Shown here: positions 60,178 through 64,000 of the stretch, piece by piece
How the letters are laid out: each line of letters opens with the position of its first letter
Numbering within the stretch: position 1 is the stretch's first letter
Assembly (NCBI RefSeq): GCF_030344915.1
Contig: NZ_CP128233.1
Location: 2,356,001-2,420,000 of the forward strand
DNA from: Neopusillimonas aromaticivorans
GTDB taxonomy: Bacteria > Pseudomonadota > Gammaproteobacteria > Burkholderiales > Burkholderiaceae_B
Reading direction: 5' to 3'
Length of the DNA stretch: 64,000 nucleotides
Made by a program: the position numbers and the translations under genes
The notes under the pieces: generated by a model
Database searches by the model: none
Seen by the model: the letters and a program-made list of their open reading frames with translations, nothing else
What the model was told of the DNA's origin: nothing

Positions 60178-61662
60178 ATGATGCAATACCAATTTCAATT
60201 CGCTATGGCACTGCCAGAAATCCTGCTGCTGGTTCTGGCTGTCCTGATCTTGTTGTTCGATGCCTTCAGCAAATCGACGGATCGTTCGTCCACGTTCTGG
60301 CTGACCTTGCTGGCGCTGGCCGGAGTCACCGCCGTATCGGCGGTGCAATGGAACGCCGGGCTCGAAGGGGCAACCTTCAGTGGCCTTTACGTTGTTGACG
60401 ACTTGTCGCACTTCCTGAAGATTACGTCGTACATTGCTGTCGCGGCTACACTGATTTACGGGCGCGAATATGCCGAGAAACGCGATATGTTGGCGCATGG
60501 CGGCGAATTTTATACCCTGACGCTGTTTGCCTTGCTGGGTCAAATGGTGATGATTTCAGCCGGCAGCCTGATCACGGTGTACCTGGGTATCGAATTGATG
60601 TCGTTTGCTCTTTATGCGCTCATTGCCTTGCGTCGCGACCATGTCAATGCGACCGAGTCAGCGATGAAATACTTTGTACTGGGGTCATTGGCGTCAGGTA
60701 TCTTGCTGTACGGCTTGTCGATGATTTACGGCGCCACTGGTTTCCTTGATCTTGCCGGTATTGCGCAAGTCATTGAATCGGAACAGGCCCAGCGCTTGCC
60801 GCTGGTGTTCGGTCTGGTGTTTGTGGTGGCGGGTCTGGCGTTCAAGCTGGGCGCGGTGCCGTTCCACATGTGGGTGCCCGATGTTTACCAGGGTGCGCCG
60901 ACGTCGGTTACCCTGATCGTGGGTGCGGCACCCAAGTTGGCCGCCTTTGCCATCATGATGCGCCTGCTGGTTGATGCCTTGCACGGTTTGTCATTCGACT
61001 GGCAGCCCATGCTGCTGATTCTGGCCGTATTGTCGCTGGCAGTTGGCAACCTGACCGCCATCGTACAGACCAACTTCAAGCGCATGCTGGCGTATTCCAC
61101 GATCTCGCACATGGGGTTTGTATTCCTGGGCTTGTTGTCGGGTGTGGTCAAAGACCAGCCCATTGCCAGTGGCGCCTACGGTGCATCGTTGTTCTACATG
61201 GTGGTGTATGTATTGACGACCTTGGCATCATTTGGCGTGATTCTGGTGCTCAGTCGTCGCGGTTTTGAATGCGAAGAAATTTCTGATCTTAAAGGCCTTA
61301 ACAAACGCAACCCTGTACTGGCCGGTGTCTTGTTGCTGACCATGTTTTCGCTGGCCGGCATTCCGCCGCTGGCGGGCTTCTATGCCAAACTCAGTGTTTT
61401 GCAGGCGTTGGTGGGTGCCGGGCTGGTCTGGGTGGCTGTTGTTGCCGTCATTTTTTCGCTGATCGGTGCGTTTTACTATTTGCGCGTGGTTAAAGTGGCT
61501 TACTTTGACGAGCCAGAAGGCGAAATTCATCCGCTCGAGTCCGGCGCCTTGTCGGGTAGCCTGATGTCCCTCAATGGTCTGGCACTGATTGGCCTGGGTA
61601 TTTTGCCAGGTGGCCTGATGGCCTTGTGTGTGTCCGTCATCGACAACGCACTGGGTTTCTAG
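60178..61662 (+). CDS. nuoN: NADH-quinone oxidoreductase subunit N
   Basis: Last complex I subunit, 494 residues, about 14 membrane helices. GIELMSFALYALIALRRD, FKLGAVPFHMWVPDVYQGAP and LAYSTISHMGFVFLGLLSG are family hallmarks. The start could be 60178 or the next codon (60181). Intact. Confidence 0.96.
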   Translation: MMQYQFQFAMALPEILLLVLAVLILLFDAFSKSTDRSSTFWLTLLALAGVTAVSAVQWNAGLEGATFSGLYVVDDLSHFLKITSYIAVAATLIYGREYAEKRDMLAHGGEFYTLTLFALLGQMVMISAGSLITVYLGIELMSFALYALIALRRDHVNATESAMKYFVLGSLASGILLYGLSMIYGATGFLDLAGIAQVIESEQAQRLPLVFGLVFVVAGLAFKLGAVPFHMWVPDVYQGAPTSVTLIVGAAPKLAAFAIMMRLLVDALHGLSFDWQPMLLILAVLSLAVGNLTAIVQTNFKRMLAYSTISHMGFVFLGLLSGVVKDQPIASGAYGASLFYMVVYVLTTLASFGVILVLSRRGFECEEISDLKGLNKRNPVLAGVLLLTMFSLAGIPPLAGFYAKLSVLQALVGAGLVWVAVVAVIFSLIGAFYYLRVVKVAYFDEPEGEIHPLESGALSGSLMSLNGLALIGLGILPGGLMALCVSVIDNALGF

Positions 61663-61668
61663 TCGGCT

Positions 61669-62210
61669 ATGGATCAAACGCTGGCCATTGTCATTCTGGT
61701 TGCGCTGTCTCTCCTGACCGCCAATCTGCCGTTTGTGCTTGAGCGTCCGTTACTGGTGCTGCCCTGGGCCTCGCCAGGCGGACGCTTCTCAAGTGGCGCA
61801 GGCCGCTGGTTTGAATCATTCGCGTTTTTTGCGGTGCTGGCTGCATTGGCAACCGGCACACTGTGGTGGATTGGTCAGGGGTTGGTATCGCCTGCCGGCA
61901 TGCTGGTCCGCGTGACCGTTATGGTAGTGCTGGTGGTTGTGCTGCTGTTATACCCGCAAATGGCGGCTCGCGATTCAGCCGAACGCGGTGGTCGTCACCA
62001 GGTAAAAACCTTTCTTGACCGCTTCGTTGAAGTGCTGGTGTTTTATGCCTTGGTGGGTGTGCTGGCTTTTGCGTTTGAGGCCAGTATGGGGAATGTGTTT
62101 ACCCAGGGCTGGGAATTCTATGCCATCACCCTGAGTCTTTTTTGGTGATGGGCTACCCCGGGTATGTGTATCGCTATCTTATGCGCCACCGACCGGTGCG
62201 AACCAGTTAA
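61669..62210 (+). CDS. DUF2818 family inner-membrane protein, 3' frameshift
   Basis: A small membrane protein commonly found after nuoN in betaproteobacteria. N-terminus VALSLLTANLPFVLERPL and C-terminal VEVLVFYALVGVLAFAFEA, then TQGWEFYAITLSLF, are DUF2818-like. At 180 residues it is longer than the roughly 100 residues I recall for this family, because about 75 residues with two extra hydrophobic stretches are inserted after the first helix. The read stops at 62148; one T added to the T6 run at 62138-62143 gives LSLFLVMGYPGYVYRYLMRH and a stop at 62208-62210, overlapping the convergent serB by 32 bp. It may be a complex I-associated or assembly factor; unproven. Confidence 0.75.
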
Positions 62211-63036
62211 GTACCGCGTCAAGGCCGCTGAAGCTGATGGCATAGTTGGCTTGTTCGCGAACCACCGGTTTGGCGCGGTAGGCCACCGAATAGTGGGCTA
62301 ATGACAGCATTTTCAGATCATTGGCACCATCACCCATGGCAATGATCTGGGTTGTGTCGGCGCCCGTGCGACGGGCCAGGTCGGCCAGGTAGTCGGCCTT
62401 GCCTTGTGCATCCACAATGTCTCCCAGTACGCGGCCGGTCAAGCGGCCGTTTTCTATTTCCAGCGTATTGGCATGGGTTTCGTCCAGCCCCAGGCGGGCC
62501 TTGAGCCGTTCGGTATACAGGGTGAAACCACCCGAGACCAGCATGGTCTTGATGCCGGCGGCTTTGGCTGTCTGAATCAGTTTTTCAGCGCCGGCATTCA
62601 GGCGCAGGCGTTCGTTGTAGACGCGGTCCAGATCATCTACGGAAACCCCTTCCAGCAAGGCCACGCGCCGGCGCAGGCTTTCGGCGAAGTCCTTGATTTC
62701 GCCGCGCATGGCGGCCTCAGTAATGGCTGAAACTTCGACCTTGCGGCCAACCATATCGGCGATTTCATCGATGCATTCAATGTTGATCAGGGTCGAGTCC
62801 ATGTCCATCGCCAAAACACGGCAGTGGGCCAGCGGCATGATGGATTCAAGGAATGCGGCATCAACACCCAGATCGTGGCAAACCGAGGCGACGTCCTGCC
62901 GGCTGGCCGAGTCAATATCGAGCAAAGTTGCCGCTGTACTGTTGATGGGGCGCACGCCCGAGGCATGCGCCAGGGCGGCAATTTTTTCGATGGTGACGGG
63001 CGTCAGGCCGGGGGCCTGCAATACAAGGTGTGTCAT
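62179..63036 (-). CDS. serB: Phosphoserine phosphatase
   Basis: Final step of serine synthesis. 285 residues: N-terminal ACT-like regulatory half (about 1-70) and HAD phosphatase half. Nucleophile motif AMDMDSTLIN (Asp78, Asp80); motif II in LVSGGFTLYTERLK; motif III/IV Lys and Asp in MGDGANDLKML. Intact. Minus strand, downstream of and in the same direction as mfd with a gap of about 75 bp. Confidence 0.95.
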   Translation of the reverse strand: MTHLVLQAPGLTPVTIEKIAALAHASGVRPINSTAATLLDIDSASRQDVASVCHDLGVDAAFLESIMPLAHCRVLAMDMDSTLINIECIDEIADMVGRKVEVSAITEAAMRGEIKDFAESLRRRVALLEGVSVDDLDRVYNERLRLNAGAEKLIQTAKAAGIKTMLVSGGFTLYTERLKARLGLDETHANTLEIENGRLTGRVLGDIVDAQGKADYLADLARRTGADTTQIIAMGDGANDLKMLSLAHYSVAYRAKPVVREQANYAISFSGLDAVLNWFAPVGGA

Positions 63037-63112
63037 GACGTAATTGATCAGGTGAGTGTGAAAAATATCGTTGCGCCGTCAAGCGGGTGCGTCGATAAGA
63101 CATGCCGTCGCC

Positions 63113-64000
63113 TTAGTGCAAAGAGCGCATGATGCCACGGATGGCGTTAACGCGGGTTGTCAGAGGGTTGGTGAGTTCTTTCGTCGTGTTGCCCGCCGGT
63201 TTGAATTCAACTTTAAGTTTGTCCTGGCCGGCCAGCTTGACGTTGCGTTGTGTCTGCACCAGCTGGATGATGCGCAGCGGGTCGACATTGGGTTTGGCCG
63301 AGAACTGGATCAGGGCCGAGGCTTCGCTGGCATCGATCTTGACGATGCCCAAAGGTTCGGCTTCAAGGCGCAACCGGTGCGTCGCCAGCAGCGTCTGGGC
63401 GGCTTCGGGTAGTTTTCCGTAGCGGTCAATCAGTTCTTCCTGAAGCCGGATCAGGTCATCTTCATGCGACGCGTTCGACATTTTCTTGTACAGGCCCAGA
63501 CGCGCATGCACGTCAGGGCAGTAGTCTGACGGCAAGAGGGCAGGGTGTGCAGGTTGACTTCGCATTTGGCATTGAAGGGTGAGTCAAGATCGGGCTCTTC
63601 GCCGGCTTTCAGCGCCTTGACCGCCGTATTCAGCATTTCGGAATACATCGAAAAACCGATTTCATGAATGTTGCCCGACTGCGATTCACCCAGAACCTCT
63701 CCGGTGCCGCGGATTTCCAGATCGTGCATGGCCAGGAAAAAGCCGGCGCCCAGGTCTTCCATGGCTTGAATGGCCTCGAGCCGCTTCTTGGCGTTGCTGG
63801 TGATGGCGTCTTCGCCGGGTGTGAGCAGATAGGCATACGCCTGGTGGTGCGAACGGCCAACTCGTCCGCGTAACTGGTGCAATTGGGCCAGACCCAGACG
63901 GTCGGCCCGGTGAATGACAATGGTGTTGGCGGTGGGCACATCAATACCGGTTTCAATAATGGTGGTACACAGCAGCACATTGAAGCGTTGCTGGTAAAAC
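63113..64000 (-). CDS. mfd: Transcription-repair coupling factor, 3' part, frameshifted
   Basis: The C-terminal ~296 residues of Mfd, running off the right edge (upstream sequence continues in frame: FYQQRFNVLLCTTIIETGID). Mfd is a DNA translocase that removes stalled RNA polymerase and recruits UvrA. Helicase motifs V and VI are seen: IETGIDVPTANTIVIHRAD and QLRGRVGRSHHQAYAY, then DLGAGFFLAMHDLEIRGTGE. The C-terminal D7 domain follows in another frame; adding one C (minus strand) near 63545-63547 gives NLHTPALLPSDYCPDVHARL, ending at 63113. Confidence 0.92.

Noticed and set aside
127..63550. Programmed ribosomal frameshifting or genuine pseudogenes as general explanation of broken frames
   Set aside because: Breaks occur in many unrelated genes, nearly always at short homopolymers, without common slippery heptamers and stimulatory structures, and include genes the cell could hardly lose.
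1..64000. CRISPR arrays, insertion sequences, prophage genes, rRNA genes
   Set aside because: No regularly spaced repeats, transposase or integrase motifs, phage structural genes or rRNA sequence were recognised on either strand.

Overview
The window reads as a betaproteobacterial chromosome, most likely Burkholderiales and probably Alcaligenaceae (Bordetella, Achromobacter and Advenella are the nearest types by general resemblance; this is inference, no search was run). The pointers are the ilvI-ilvH-ilvC-psd-pssA-rpsO-pnp string, the tpiA-secG-tRNA-Leu-nuo neighbourhood, a Bordetella-type trimeric porin, a DUF2818 protein after nuoN, and moderately high G+C.

Layout. (1) 0.1-4.4 kb: yaaA, an MFS carrier and a FUSC-type membrane protein. 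(2) 4.4-13.2 kb: a housekeeping block with a long structured leader, ilvI-ilvH-ilvC (branched-chain amino acids), psd-pssA (phosphatidylethanolamine synthesis), a small lipoprotein, and rpsO-pnp with a strong hairpin between them. (3) 13.3-37.2 kb: an accessory block. It holds a beta-carbonic anhydrase, a Cache-type chemoreceptor, tRNA-Leu(UAA), a FAD oxidoreductase, a five-gene peptide ABC importer with a Tat-exported binding protein, an EAL/GGDEF membrane protein, a 1-Cys peroxiredoxin divergent from an XRE regulator, a carboxynorspermidine dehydrogenase/decarboxylase pair, a second chemoreceptor, an unrecognised exported protein, a parvulin, an autotransporter with a zinc-protease-like passenger, and a Phd/RelE toxin-antitoxin pair next to tRNA-Ser(UGA). 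(4) 37.4-39.9 kb: quinone oxidoreductase, tpiA, secG, tRNA-Leu(GAG). (5) 40.0-46.9 kb: a four-gene exported operon (imelysin, di-haem DUF1111 protein, second imelysin, DUF1513), probably for iron, then a porin. (6) 47.0-62.2 kb: the complete 14-subunit complex I operon nuoA-N plus a DUF2818 membrane protein. (7) The right end: serB and the 3' part of mfd, both on the minus strand.

The most striking general property is that about 30 genes are broken by single-base frameshifts, about 46 events in all. Almost every one is the apparent loss of one base from a short run of G, C, A or T. Essential genes (rpsO, ilvC, nuo subunits, pssA) are hit as often as accessory ones, and restoring one base gives a full-length family member each time. 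This is best explained by homopolymer under-calling in the sequence. I therefore annotate the full reconstructed spans as CDS and note each break. Genes carrying breaks should not be read as pseudogenes, with a possible exception at 16.6-21.7 kb, where the density is highest.

The most interesting local signals are: a 16-bp copy of the tRNA-Ser 3' end lying 970 bp from the tRNA and bracketing only the toxin-antitoxin pair (a mini-island or scar); the structured ilv leader; a cluster of inverted repeats between the peroxiredoxin and XRE genes; the imelysin/di-haem operon with a Fur-box-like site; and the metalloprotease-like autotransporter.
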